The notes: generated by a model from the letters alone, not told the origin. 56,157 nt of DNA from an uncultured Polycyclovorans sp. (GCA_936928855.1 CAKZHZ010000008.1:1-56157); one strand, 5' to 3'; positions 17,761 to 26,440 are shown, counted from the first letter of the stretch. A program made the numbers and translations.

Positions 17761-18204
17761 TCAGCCGGCAGCGTGCACGGCCTCGGCGCGCACCTTGAGG
17801 CCGTCGGCCATGCCGGTGAAACCGCGGGTCAGGCCCTTGCGCATCAGCCGCGCAATCGCGCTGCCCAGCCAGCCGCCCAGCTCGAAATGGGAGTGGTAGC
17901 GCGTACCGCCGTTCGCCAGCGGGGTGAGGCGCTGGATCCGATGGCTGCGCAGGGTCCCCATCGGCACCGGCTTCACCCGATAGCCGAACATCACGCCCGG
18001 GGCCAGCTCACTCACCCATTCGCGCTGGAACTGTGGCTTGCCGGTGAGCATCACCTGCATCTCGATGGCACCGCCCACCCGCAGGTCACAGCGGGCCTCC
18101 GGCACGAAGGGGTTCCATTCACCGTAGCGGGCAAAGTCCGTCAGCACCTGCCACACCACGGCCGGTGGCGCATCGATATCGCGTTGCAGATCAAGCGTGA
18201 ACAT
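17761..18204 (-). CDS. SRPBCC (START/PYP-like) domain protein
   Basis: This 147-residue single-domain protein of the SRPBCC helix-grip fold starts with the typical ID-APPAVVWQVLTDFARYGEWNPF pattern. It should form a deep hydrophobic pocket; relatives bind lipids, polyketides or aromatic compounds, and some are cyclases. No catalytic residue can be named. Its start overlaps the end of the acyl-CoA ligase gene by 14 bases, implying tight coupling, so it may carry or condition the ligase's substrate or product. Confidence 0.88.
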   Translation of the reverse strand: MFTLDLQRDIDAPPAVVWQVLTDFARYGEWNPFVPEARCDLRVGGAIEMQVMLTGKPQFQREWVSELAPGVMFGYRVKPVPMGTLRSHRIQRLTPLANGGTRYHSHFELGGWLGSAIARLMRKGLTRGFTGMADGLKVRAEAVHAAG

Positions 18205-19696
18205 GGACGAATTGCTCCCGGATCACCCGGCGCAGCAGCTTGCCGGTTTCGTTGTAGGGCAGCGCCTCGGCGAACTGCCAGCGTTGCGGTACGCGCGAGG
18301 ACCGCAGCCGGTCCTTCACCAGCGCCGCCAGGGTCGCCTGGTCGACGGCCGCGTCCGCCTTCAACACCACGGCGGCGGCGACGCCCTCGCCCCATTGCTC
18401 GTCGGGGATGGCCACCACTGCCACATCGGCCACCGCCGGATGGGACAGCAGCACCTCTTCGATCTCGCCCGGCGAGATGTTCTCGCCGCCGCGCACGATC
18501 ACGTCATCGGCGCGGCCATCGAGGAACAGATAGCCCTCGTCGTCGAGATACCCGCGATCCTTGGTGGGGAACCAGCCCTCGGCATCGAGCTGGCTGCCCT
18601 GCGTCTGATACTCGCCGGACACCTGCGGCCCGCGCACGAACACCAGCCCGGCTTCGTCCGCGCCCAGTACCGTCCCGTCTTCATCACGGATCTGGATTTC
18701 CACCGCAGCCGCCCGGCCCACCGAGCCCAGCCGTCGCGCCACACGCGGGTCGTCGCTGGCCAGCGCGGCGCGGTGATCATCGGGACCCAGCACGGCGATG
18801 GTGGAGCTGGTTTCGGTCAGCCCATAGGCATTGGTGAAATCGACACCGGGGAACAGCGCCATGGCGCGGCGGATCACCGGCAGCGGCATCTTGCCGCCGC
18901 CATAGGCGATGGCGCGCAGCGCCGGGGCGTTCACTGTCTCACCGTGCGCTTCCAGGTGCTCGACGATGCGCGCCAGCATGGTGGGGACCAGGAAGGCATT
19001 GCTCACCGACTCCGCGCGCACCGCCGCCAGCCAGGCGGCAGGCTCGAAGTTCTCGAGCTGCACGATGCGGCGACAGGCATAGGTGCTGGACAGCACCGAG
19101 GAGATGCCTGCGATGTGATACGGCGGTACCGTCACCACGATGGCATCGTCTTCCTCGGCGCTGGCGAACTCCACCGTGCCGACGATGTAGGCCATCAGAT
19201 TCTCATGCCGCAGGATGGCCGCCTTGGGCTGGCCGGTGGTCCCGCTGGTGAACAGCTGCACCGCCACCGCCGCGGGATCCTCCGCCGGCTCCGGCGGCGG
19301 CGCATCGGCCGCGGCCGGCAGCGCCAGGAACTCGGCGGTGCGCATCACCTGCAGCCCGTCGCGCGCCTCCACCTGGTCGGCATAGGCATCACCCACCACC
19401 AGCAGCGCCGGCGTGACCCGTGCCAGCAGCGCGTTGATCTCGCTCGCGGTGAGCCGATAGTTGAGCGGCACATAGGGCACACCGGCATAGGCGGCGGCGA
19501 ACAGGGCCACCGGCACCGCCGGCGAACTCACATCCAGCAGCACCAGTCGTTCGGCACCCCGGTCGGCCACGCCCTGGGCCGCCCGTTGCGCGGCGTCACG
19601 GATCGCGCCATAGCGCCAGCGCTGGTCACCGTGGACCACGCCGACACGGTCGCCGAAGGTCTCGGCGGCCATGTCCAGAATCATCGAGATGTTCAT
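18191..19696 (-). CDS. Acyl-CoA ligase (ANL superfamily adenylate-forming enzyme)
   Basis: It activates a carboxylic acid as acyl-AMP and then acyl-CoA. The 501 residues carry the core motifs: P-loop LFTSGTTGQPKAA, A5 YGLTETSS, A7 KDRGYLDDEGYLFLDGR, the A8 hinge (GRADDVIVRGGENISPGEIE), and the A10 lysine in YNETGKLLRR. All are intact, so the enzyme should be active. The start codon immediately follows the stop of the small upstream gene (TGA then ATG). It is probably the CoA entry point of the pathway; chain or ring specificity cannot be judged. Confidence 0.93.
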   Translation of the reverse strand: MNISMILDMAAETFGDRVGVVHGDQRWRYGAIRDAAQRAAQGVADRGAERLVLLDVSSPAVPVALFAAAYAGVPYVPLNYRLTASEINALLARVTPALLVVGDAYADQVEARDGLQVMRTAEFLALPAAADAPPPEPAEDPAAVAVQLFTSGTTGQPKAAILRHENLMAYIVGTVEFASAEEDDAIVVTVPPYHIAGISSVLSSTYACRRIVQLENFEPAAWLAAVRAESVSNAFLVPTMLARIVEHLEAHGETVNAPALRAIAYGGGKMPLPVIRRAMALFPGVDFTNAYGLTETSSTIAVLGPDDHRAALASDDPRVARRLGSVGRAAAVEIQIRDEDGTVLGADEAGLVFVRGPQVSGEYQTQGSQLDAEGWFPTKDRGYLDDEGYLFLDGRADDVIVRGGENISPGEIEEVLLSHPAVADVAVVAIPDEQWGEGVAAAVVLKADAAVDQATLAALVKDRLRSSRVPQRWQFAEALPYNETGKLLRRVIREQFVHVHA

Positions 19697-20014
19697 TCAG
19701 TCCGACGACGGCAGTTGCTTGGCCTGCTTCACCTCGAGTGCCGCGCCGTCCAGCGCCAGGCTGCCGGCGCCGCCCTTGGTGCACAGCAGCTCGATGCTCT
19801 CGTCGGCGTTGACGTAGCGCTTGCCGATCAGGGTGCCGCCGCTGTGGGCGGGATCGAGCGCCGCACCCTCGCCCGCCGCCGCAGTGGCGCCCAGCATCAG
19901 GGCACCGCCGCATTGCAGTGCGTAGTCACCGGCCGGGGCTTTCACCACCATCACCTGGGTATCGCAGACAGCGCTCTTGAAGCGCGCGCCCGCCTTGAGG
20001 GCCACGGTCGACAT
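19697..20014 (-). CDS. Small protein of unknown function in the CoA-ligase operon
   Basis: This 105-residue soluble protein starts at MSTVALKAG, where a GGAG ribosome binding site is well placed; an upstream ATG at 20032 lacks one. It is rich in Gly and Ala with three cysteines (CDTQ, LQCGG, LLCTK), predicted mostly beta, with no signal peptide or membrane segment. I do not recognise the family. It abuts the ligase start without a gap and follows the alpha/beta hydrolase, so it is very probably co-transcribed with both. Confidence 0.7.
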   Translation of the reverse strand: MSTVALKAGARFKSAVCDTQVMVVKAPAGDYALQCGGALMLGATAAAGEGAALDPAHSGGTLIGKRYVNADESIELLCTKGGAGSLALDGAALEVKQAKQLPSSD

Positions 20015-20083
20015 GGTCAGGATCTCCTGCATTCTGGATTTTGCCCGACGATGCTACGCCAGCCGGCCCGGCCCGGCCCCCTC

Positions 20084-21034
20084 CTAATGCATGAGGTCGC
20101 CGGCCCAGTCGTCCAGGCGCTGGAACAGCCGCCCGCGAGTGGGGAACAGGAAATGGCTGTGACCGGTCTCCGGCAGCACCTCCAGCGTCACCGCCGGGCT
20201 GGCGGGGAAGCTGGCGGGAATCGCCTCCGGGGGCCCGGTCATGTCGCGCTCGCCGACGCCGATGAACACCGGCACCGCCAGCGTCGCCGCCTCGGTCGCC
20301 ACATTGCCCGGCGCCAGCGACAGGGTGGCCGGCACCGGCAGCAGGTTGTCGGTGGCCGCCTTGAGGGCGGCGATGCCACGCGGATCGGCCTGCGCCGAAC
20401 CATAGATCTCGGCCCGGTTGCCACTGCCGCCATTTCCGCCCAGACGCGGATAGGGCACGCCGAACATCTGCCTGGCGATGGCCGGCAGCTGCGGGCGCAG
20501 CGCATCCGGGTCGGCGATGTCCTTCAGCGCCGGTGGCGCGAACTGCGGCAATCCGCGGGTGGCGAAGCCCAGCAGGGCCACCGCGTCGTACGGCTGTGCA
20601 GCGGCTTGCAGCAGCACGGTCATCATCGCCCCCATGGAGTGGCCGATGCCGATGGCGCGCAGGCCCGGCAAGGGGCCGCGATCCGGCGCCAGGGTGCCGG
20701 CACGCAGGCGCGTCAGCAGTTCGGTGACAGCTGCCGCATTGGCCTCGGTGAGCAGCGCCGGCGTCAGCGCCCAGCCATCCTCGGGCCGGCTGCTGTCCCC
20801 CACCCCCAGGTGATCCACCGCCACCACCAGATACCCGCGCGCGGCCATCGCCTCGGCGAAGGAAAACGTCGGCTCGGCCTCCGGCACCTGCAAGTCGAAG
20901 TAGTGCCGGTTCATGTTGCCGCCCGGCAGGCACACCAGCACCGCCCGCGGCGCCGACGCCGGCCAGTGCAGGGACATCGCCACCGCCAGCGATGACTCGC
21001 CGGGCAGTTGCAGACCGGTTTCGAAGCGCAGCAT
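20084..21034 (-). CDS. Alpha/beta hydrolase
   Basis: This is a serine hydrolase of the alpha/beta fold with 316 residues. The nucleophile elbow is GHSMGA at about residues 131-136, the oxyanion region VCLPGGNMNRHYF is near the N-terminus, and the probable catalytic histidine is in ETGHSHF near residue 293. There is no signal peptide, so it is cytosolic. It lies 10 bp downstream of the thiolase-fold gene and 69 bp before the small protein gene. It may hydrolyse an ester, a lactone or a CoA thioester of the pathway. Confidence 0.88.
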   Translation of the reverse strand: MLRFETGLQLPGESSLAVAMSLHWPASAPRAVLVCLPGGNMNRHYFDLQVPEAEPTFSFAEAMAARGYLVVAVDHLGVGDSSRPEDGWALTPALLTEANAAAVTELLTRLRAGTLAPDRGPLPGLRAIGIGHSMGAMMTVLLQAAAQPYDAVALLGFATRGLPQFAPPALKDIADPDALRPQLPAIARQMFGVPYPRLGGNGGSGNRAEIYGSAQADPRGIAALKAATDNLLPVPATLSLAPGNVATEAATLAVPVFIGVGERDMTGPPEAIPASFPASPAVTLEVLPETGHSHFLFPTRGRLFQRLDDWAGDLMH

Positions 21035-21044
21035 GGGAGCGGCG

Positions 21045-22211
21045 TCAGTCCCGGGACAGCACCGCGGCCGCCATGCCCGAGCTGACCAGCACGTTCTGCA
21101 CCCGCTGCACCTGATTGACCGAGGTGCCGCGGACCTGGCGCACGCCCTCGATCATGTTGTTCATGCCGTGGATGTAGGCCTCGCCGATGAGCCCGCCGTT
21201 GGTGTTGATCGGCAGGCTGCCGCCCAGCTCGATGTGACCGTCCTTGACGAAATCCTTGGCCTCACCCGGCTTGCAGAAACCGAAGGCCTCCAGCTGCATC
21301 AGCACCTGCGGCGTGAAGGCGTCGTAGATCATCGCCGTCTGCATCTCGGAGGGCTGCAGGCCGGTCTGGCGCCACAGCCGCTTCGCCACCCCGCAGGCTT
21401 CCGGCATCACCGTGAGATCGTCGTGATAGAAGTTGGAGATCACTTCCACGTTGTACGGAATCGACTGGGTGGCGCCCAGCAGCCGTACCGGCTTCTGCCT
21501 GAGATCGCGCGCGCGCTCCAGCGAGGTCACCAGAATCGCCACACCGCCGTCGCTCTCCTGGCAGCAGTCCAGCAGCCGCAGCACCGGCTCCATGATCCAC
21601 TTGGAGTTCTGGTGATCCTCCAGGGTGATCGGCTTGCCGTAGAACCAGGCATTGGGGTTGGTGGCGGCATGCTTGCGCTGCACCACCGACACCCGGCCGA
21701 GGTCCTCGTTGGTGACCCCGTACTTGTTCATGTAGGGCCGCGCCGCCAGCCCCGCCCAACTGGCCGGGGTCATCGCCCCGAAGGGAATGCACCACAGCAG
21801 GGTGCCGGTGCCGTGCCCGCCGGTATAACCCTTCATGTCGGTCGGGTTCTGGCCGAAGCGGTACTGGCTGCGCTCGTTCATGGCACGCCAGATCAGCACG
21901 TTGTTGCACAGCCCGGCATTGACCAGCGCCATCGCCTGATACAGCGTCGCCGCGGCCGCCGCGCCGCCACCCGGGATGCGGGTGGTATAGGCCAGGTCCT
22001 TCACCCCCAGACTGCGCGCGAGACCGATCTCGTCGCTGTTGTCGATGGTGAAGGTGATCATGCCGTCGATGTCCTGCGGATTGACGCCCGCGTCCTCGCA
22101 GGCGGCGCGGGCGCACTCGGCGGCCAGTTGCAGCTCGCTGCGGCCGGATTCCTTGGAGAACTCGGTCTGTCCGATGCCGGCGATGGCGGCGTCCTGAAAA
22201 CTGCGGCCCAT
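21045..22211 (-). CDS. Thiolase-fold lipid-transfer protein (SCP2-thiolase/Ltp family), likely aldolase
   Basis: The 388 residues form a thiolase fold of the SCP2/Ltp branch. Where degradative thiolases have their nucleophilic cysteine (CxSG), this protein reads IPGGGAAAAA, so ordinary thiolysis is unlikely. Conserved Ltp features are present: YDAFTPQVL, GFCKPGEAKDF and LPINTNGG. In known steroid pathways Ltp2-type proteins pair with a DUF35 partner and catalyse retro-aldol release from a CoA ester. The next gene upstream, two bases away, encodes such a DUF35 protein. A retro-aldolase role is therefore favoured but not proven. Confidence 0.85.
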   Translation of the reverse strand: MGRSFQDAAIAGIGQTEFSKESGRSELQLAAECARAACEDAGVNPQDIDGMITFTIDNSDEIGLARSLGVKDLAYTTRIPGGGAAAAATLYQAMALVNAGLCNNVLIWRAMNERSQYRFGQNPTDMKGYTGGHGTGTLLWCIPFGAMTPASWAGLAARPYMNKYGVTNEDLGRVSVVQRKHAATNPNAWFYGKPITLEDHQNSKWIMEPVLRLLDCCQESDGGVAILVTSLERARDLRQKPVRLLGATQSIPYNVEVISNFYHDDLTVMPEACGVAKRLWRQTGLQPSEMQTAMIYDAFTPQVLMQLEAFGFCKPGEAKDFVKDGHIELGGSLPINTNGGLIGEAYIHGMNNMIEGVRQVRGTSVNQVQRVQNVLVSSGMAAAVLSRD

Positions 22212-22213
22212 GA

Positions 22214-22645
22214 TCAGCGGCTCCCTGCGGGCCGGAACACCGGCACCTTGTGATTGTTGATGGTCGGCTCAAACGCCACTTCCACCGCCATGCCCTCGGT
22301 GACGTCGTCCAGCGCCACCCCGACGATGTTGGAGACGAAGCGGATGCCCTCCTCCAGCAGGATCACCGCCACGATCGGCGGCTCGCGAAAGCCGAACGGC
22401 GGCGGATGCCGCGGCATCACCCAGCTCACCACCGTGCCTCGCCCCGACAGCGGCACGATGTCGTGCTCCAGGGTGTGCGTCTCCGGGCACATCGGGCGCG
22501 GCGGGAAATAGAACTTGCCGCTGGCGCGGAAGCGCTGGCCGACGAATTCCTCGCGATCGCAGGCGTCCCAGAAGAACTTGGCATCCGGGGTGACGATCGG
22601 CGGCATCCGGATCGGCTTGGCCGCCGGGGTTTCGGGTGTGCTCAT
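22214..22645 (-). CDS. DUF35 / OB-fold domain protein, partner of the Ltp-type protein
   Basis: This 143-residue protein has the DUF35 layout: an N-terminal rubredoxin-like zinc-ribbon region followed by an OB-fold (about 70-143). The ribbon is degenerate. The usual CxxC pairs are reduced to one cysteine (FYFPPRPMCPE), so zinc is probably not bound there. DUF35 proteins form obligate complexes with Ltp-type thiolase-fold enzymes and gate the active site. The start at 22645 is taken from the family; the frame runs open to 22705. It is the first gene of the minus-strand catabolic run. Confidence 0.85.
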   Translation of the reverse strand: MSTPETPAAKPIRMPPIVTPDAKFFWDACDREEFVGQRFRASGKFYFPPRPMCPETHTLEHDIVPLSGRGTVVSWVMPRHPPPFGFREPPIVAVILLEEGIRFVSNIVGVALDDVTEGMAVEVAFEPTINNHKVPVFRPAGSR

Positions 22646-22869
22646 GCGTGGCTCTGCGGAAATTTGTGATGAGAGTAGGCCAGCCCCTGCGGTCGGGCCT
22701 GCCACAAAAGGGTGAGCCGCAGCCGCTTCCGCCTCATTCAGATGGCGATATCCCTGCCCACTAACTCCAAGGTGTTATTTGAGACACCGCCCAGGAAGCG
22801 TACAACGACATCCGACGCCAACCGGCGATTTCGAGCCGGCATACCGACGACATGGCGCGAGGAGATCGC

Positions 22870-23814
22870 ATGTTTCGACTGTTCCGCATTCTGAGCCCCC
22901 TGCTGCTGGCCGCCAGCCTGGCAGGTCCCGCCTGGGCGGGCGATGGCGAGATCATTCCGCTGTGGCCGGCCGGCACCCTCGATGCCGACACCATTCGCGG
23001 CCCCGAACGCGTCGGCCGCGAGGGCAGCGGCCGCGGTGCGGTGCAGAACATCGCCGAGCCGCGCATGGTGATCCATCGTCCTGCGCGGCCCAATGGCACT
23101 GCCATCATCATCGCAGGCGGCGGCGGCTATTTCCGCATCCAGATCGGCCGCGGCAGCGAGCCCGTGGCCAAATGGCTCAATGCCGTCGGCATCACCGCCG
23201 TCGTGCTGTACTACCGACTGCCCGGCGATGGCTGGCCGGCGTCGGCCCCGTTCGCCGATGGCCAGCGCGCCATCCGGCTGCTGCGGGCACGCGCCGATAC
23301 GCTCGGCATCGACCCCCAGCGCATCGGCATGCTCGGCATGTCCGCCGGCGGTCACCTCAGCGCCACGCTGGGCAGCCGCTTTGACACCCCCTTCTACCCG
23401 CCCCTGGACGCCACTGATACGCTGTCCCCGCGTCCGGACTTCACCGTGCTGCTGTATCCGGTGATCTCGATGGCGCCGCCGCTCGACACCACCCGCACCC
23501 GCGAAAAACTGGGCACCGACCCTGATGTGGTGGCCGCCTATTCCATCGAGCGACATGCCACCTCCCGCTCGGCGCCCGCCTTCATCGCGCACAGCCTGGA
23601 TGACCCCATCGCGCACCCCGATCACAGCCGCCGCATGGCGGCCGCCCTGAAAACCGCGGGCGTCCCCGTCGAGCTGCACCTGTTCGACAGCGGCGGCCAC
23701 AGCTGGGGCATCGGCACGCCCGGAACCCCCACCGCAAGCTGGCCGCGCCTGTTCATTACCTGGGCACGGGCACAGGGCTTCATCGGCCCCGCCCGTACCC
23801 CTCCGCAACCCTGA
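22870..23814 (+). CDS. Secreted alpha/beta hydrolase (carbohydrate-esterase-like)
   Basis: This exported esterase of the Aes/xylan-esterase-like alpha/beta hydrolase group has 314 residues from ATG at 22870, which has a GAGGAG ribosome binding site. A signal peptide ends after AWAG (about residue 23). The catalytic serine is in GMSAGGH, the oxyanion loop is IIAGGGGY, the aspartate is probably in LDDPIAHPDH, and the histidine is in SGGHSWG. It heads a plus-strand unit with the porin and lipoprotein genes, suggesting periplasmic de-esterification of a compound taken up by the porin. Confidence 0.88.
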   Translation: MFRLFRILSPLLLAASLAGPAWAGDGEIIPLWPAGTLDADTIRGPERVGREGSGRGAVQNIAEPRMVIHRPARPNGTAIIIAGGGGYFRIQIGRGSEPVAKWLNAVGITAVVLYYRLPGDGWPASAPFADGQRAIRLLRARADTLGIDPQRIGMLGMSAGGHLSATLGSRFDTPFYPPLDATDTLSPRPDFTVLLYPVISMAPPLDTTRTREKLGTDPDVVAAYSIERHATSRSAPAFIAHSLDDPIAHPDHSRRMAAALKTAGVPVELHLFDSGGHSWGIGTPGTPTASWPRLFITWARAQGFIGPARTPPQP

Positions 23815-23841
23815 CGTTCGTCTTCCTTATCGGAGTCCGCC

Positions 23842-25251
23842 ATGAAGACCTTCTCCCGAACCGCGATTGCGCGCCTGCTGGCCGCCGGCCTCGCGGCCTT
23901 CACCCTGCCCGTCATGGCAGAGGGTGACGCCGCACTGGCCTCGCAACTTCAAGCCCTGCAGGCCCGGATCGAGGCCCTGCAGAACCGGGTCGCTGAACTT
24001 GAGGCCCAGACCGACGGCGCCGATGCCGCCACCATTGCCGACCTGCAGGCACAGATCGTCCAGCTCAGCGCCAGTGGTGGCAGCGGCGGCAACGAGACCG
24101 CCAGTTGGCGCAAGGGGGCGCCGGAGTTCCGGGCGGACAACGGACAGCTCCGCTTCCGGCCCCGCGGCCGGGTGGTGTTCGACCTGTCCACCACGCAGGG
24201 ATCGGACTTCGATGAACGCAACATCAGCGGCACCGAAGCCCGCGCCGTGCGACTGGGCGCGGAAGGTCAGTTCGGAGCCCTGCGCTACAAGATCGACACC
24301 GACTTCGCTGACCAGGAAGTGTCGGTGAAGGACGCCTGGATCGCCTACCGCTGGCGCGCGCTGGACCTGCCCATGGAAGTGTTCGTCGGCAACAAGCTGC
24401 GCGAGCGCGGCATCGATGCCTCCGGCACCCTGGCCCGGCAGCCGTTCCAGGAGCGCAACGCCGTGGCCGCGATCACCGGCGCCGTCAACAGCTACTACGG
24501 GCTGGGCACCGCGCTGAAGGTTCACGGCCACAGCTGGCACGCCGGCATGAGCATCACCGGCGACGATCTCGATAACGCCGGCAGTGCCGACGACTCCATC
24601 GCCTACACCGTTCGCAGTCACTGGAACCCGATCAAGCGCCCTCAGGGCTTTGTCCACATCGGCGGCTGGTACTACTACGAAAAACTCAGCGACGACGTCA
24701 CCACCATCAACAACGTGCCGCGCATCGGGCCCTACTTCAACGACAACCTGCGCGTCTCGGCCAGCTCGCTCGCCACGCCCACCCGCAACGAAGGTTACGG
24801 CCTCGAACTGGCCGGCGTACACCGCAACTTCTGGGCGATGAGTGAAATCGGACAGCGCCGTATCCGTGTGCCCTCCACCGTCGTCCTCGGCGGCCACGAC
24901 CGCATCAACCGCGATGCCTGGTCGGTGTCCGCCGGCTGGCTGATCACCGGGGAGAAGCCGGGCTTCACCACCCGCTCCGGCGTCTGGGGTACCACCCGCG
25001 TGCTGCGACCCGTCACCGCCGGCGGCTGGGGCGGCTGGGAGATCGCCCTGCGGGCCGACGACTTCGACTTCACCGATGCCGACCGCGGTGGCGACGGCAA
25101 GCGCACCACCGTGGCGCTCAACTGGTACCTCAACAACATCGCGCGCCTGTCGCTCAACTATTACGACTGGACCACCGACAACAAGGTCGGCAGCTACCAG
25201 GGCGAGGACAGCGGCGAGTCCATCGCCCTGCGCGCCCAGGTGGTGTTCTGA
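23842..25251 (+). CDS. OprO/OprP-family porin
   Basis: This outer-membrane porin has 469 residues. A signal peptide ends after VMA (about residue 26). A coiled-coil segment follows (about 30-75), as in trimeric OprP-type porins, then a 16-strand-type barrel ending in the terminal phenylalanine (RAQVVF). The family includes phosphate and pyrophosphate porins, but the name does not fix the solute. It starts 27 bp after the esterase gene, and the lipoprotein gene follows 29 bp later. Confidence 0.92.
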   Translation: MKTFSRTAIARLLAAGLAAFTLPVMAEGDAALASQLQALQARIEALQNRVAELEAQTDGADAATIADLQAQIVQLSASGGSGGNETASWRKGAPEFRADNGQLRFRPRGRVVFDLSTTQGSDFDERNISGTEARAVRLGAEGQFGALRYKIDTDFADQEVSVKDAWIAYRWRALDLPMEVFVGNKLRERGIDASGTLARQPFQERNAVAAITGAVNSYYGLGTALKVHGHSWHAGMSITGDDLDNAGSADDSIAYTVRSHWNPIKRPQGFVHIGGWYYYEKLSDDVTTINNVPRIGPYFNDNLRVSASSLATPTRNEGYGLELAGVHRNFWAMSEIGQRRIRVPSTVVLGGHDRINRDAWSVSAGWLITGEKPGFTTRSGVWGTTRVLRPVTAGGWGGWEIALRADDFDFTDADRGGDGKRTTVALNWYLNNIARLSLNYYDWTTDNKVGSYQGEDSGESIALRAQVVF

Positions 25252-25280
25252 TGCCCGCCGCCCGAGCCTGGAGAAACCCC

Positions 25281-26348
25281 ATGAAAACCCTGACCCCGAT
25301 CCGCCTCGGCGCCCCGCTGCTGGTACTGGCCCTGCAGGCCTGTATCGACAGCCCCGACCGCCTGGTGGAAGTGATCAATCCCGACCCTGACGCCTGCCCC
25401 TACCTGCCGGTGGCTACCACCGAGTACAAGGGCGGCAACACTCTGGGCGAGGAGCTCAGTCTCACCCTCACGCCCGACGACATGGGCTATCGCATCGTGC
25501 TCGACGCCAGCAGCGTGCGCAGCGCCGGCAGCGAACGCAGCGGCACGCTCACCAAGCTCGAGGACTGCGTCTACGCCAGTGATGAAGCCGGCGCCGTGTT
25601 CGCGCTAGCCCCCAACGGCGTGGTCACCGGCGGGGTGGCAACGCCGGACAGCACCGGCTTTGCGCCGATGGTGGCGTTTCGCGACACCTTCGAGAACAGC
25701 GCTGACCCGACGGCCTTCAACGCCATCGCCGACATCAACGTCATCATTGGTGTCGACAATGTCGGCGGCGTGGCGACGCCCTATGGCGGCTCTGGCCGTA
25801 TCCGCAATGCGGGCACCTTCCAGCGCTGCCAGGATGACGCCACCAGCCGCTTCAGTGTCTATGCGTCGGGCTGCGCGCTGACCGACAAGGGCTATCTCAC
25901 CTACAACGCCGACCGCAACGCCTTCGATGTCTACGCCACTGACCCCGCCGGCAGCGCCGTCACCGAAGGCGGCACGCTCAACGGCTCCATGGTGATCGGT
26001 CTGGTGGCCGGCGCCCAGGTGCCGGTGCAGTTGCTGCGCGAGTCCGCCAACCGTACCGGCCTGTACCTGCACCTGCCACAGGACCCGGTGGTGGCCGAAG
26101 GGCTGGATGGCCGCTACGCCCTGGCCGACACCGGCAGCGGCAACGCGCTTGCCACCATCGCTGGCACCGCCTTCACCCTCGACACCGAGAGCGCAACGCT
26201 GACCTATGACGATCCCGTATCCGGCGTGCTGGCGGCGACGGGTACCGTCAACGGCAATCTGCTCGCCGGACGTGGCCTGCTGGCGCGGGTGCCCGCGGCG
26301 GGTGACAGCACCAGCCCCGCGCTGGCCCTCGGCGTGGTGGTGCCCTGA
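25281..26348 (+). CDS. Putative lipoprotein of unknown function
   Basis: This 355-residue protein starts at MKTLTPIRLG (ATG 25281, GGAG ribosome binding site). It has a lipobox LQAC at about residues 18-21 and should be lipid-anchored. The mature part is beta-rich and Gly/Thr-rich with a few cysteines (DACPY, EDCVYA, QRCQDD, SGCAL). No catalytic motif or known family is recognised. Being last in the esterase-porin unit, it is probably an outer-membrane accessory. A nearby in-frame ATG at 25251 overlapping the porin stop is rejected because it would spoil the lipoprotein signal. Confidence 0.75.
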   Translation: MKTLTPIRLGAPLLVLALQACIDSPDRLVEVINPDPDACPYLPVATTEYKGGNTLGEELSLTLTPDDMGYRIVLDASSVRSAGSERSGTLTKLEDCVYASDEAGAVFALAPNGVVTGGVATPDSTGFAPMVAFRDTFENSADPTAFNAIADINVIIGVDNVGGVATPYGGSGRIRNAGTFQRCQDDATSRFSVYASGCALTDKGYLTYNADRNAFDVYATDPAGSAVTEGGTLNGSMVIGLVAGAQVPVQLLRESANRTGLYLHLPQDPVVAEGLDGRYALADTGSGNALATIAGTAFTLDTESATLTYDDPVSGVLAATGTVNGNLLAGRGLLARVPAAGDSTSPALALGVVVP

Positions 26349-26365
26349 GCGGCGAATCGCTGGCA

Positions 26366-26415
26366 CTTGCGGCGACCGGACTTGCCCGATCGCCGCAAGC
26401 CTGTCACAAGTCCGG
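26366..26415 (+). promoter_or_regulatory. Two interlocking inverted repeats (terminator/attenuator or pseudoknot) before the response regulator gene
   Basis: Arm A (26366-26375, CTTGCGGCGA) pairs perfectly with A' (26390-26399), and arm B (26376-26384, CCGGACTTG) pairs perfectly with B' (26407-26415). The order A-B-A'-B' means the two stems can form a pseudoknot or exclude one another. They lie 18 bp past the lipoprotein stop and 25 bp before the regulator ATG. No U-tract follows either stem. Confidence 0.6.
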
Positions 26416-26440
26416 GCACGCACCGTCCCCGGAGCCCGTC

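Noticed and set aside
18197..20995. 932-codon open frame on the plus strand
   Set aside because: It is antisense to the well-supported ligase, small-protein and hydrolase genes, is rich in His, Arg and Gln, and has no domain; this is a GC-rich shadow frame.
9544..22645. Genomic island or prophage
   Set aside because: No integrase, tRNA-flanking repeat, phage structural gene or composition break was seen around the catabolic block.
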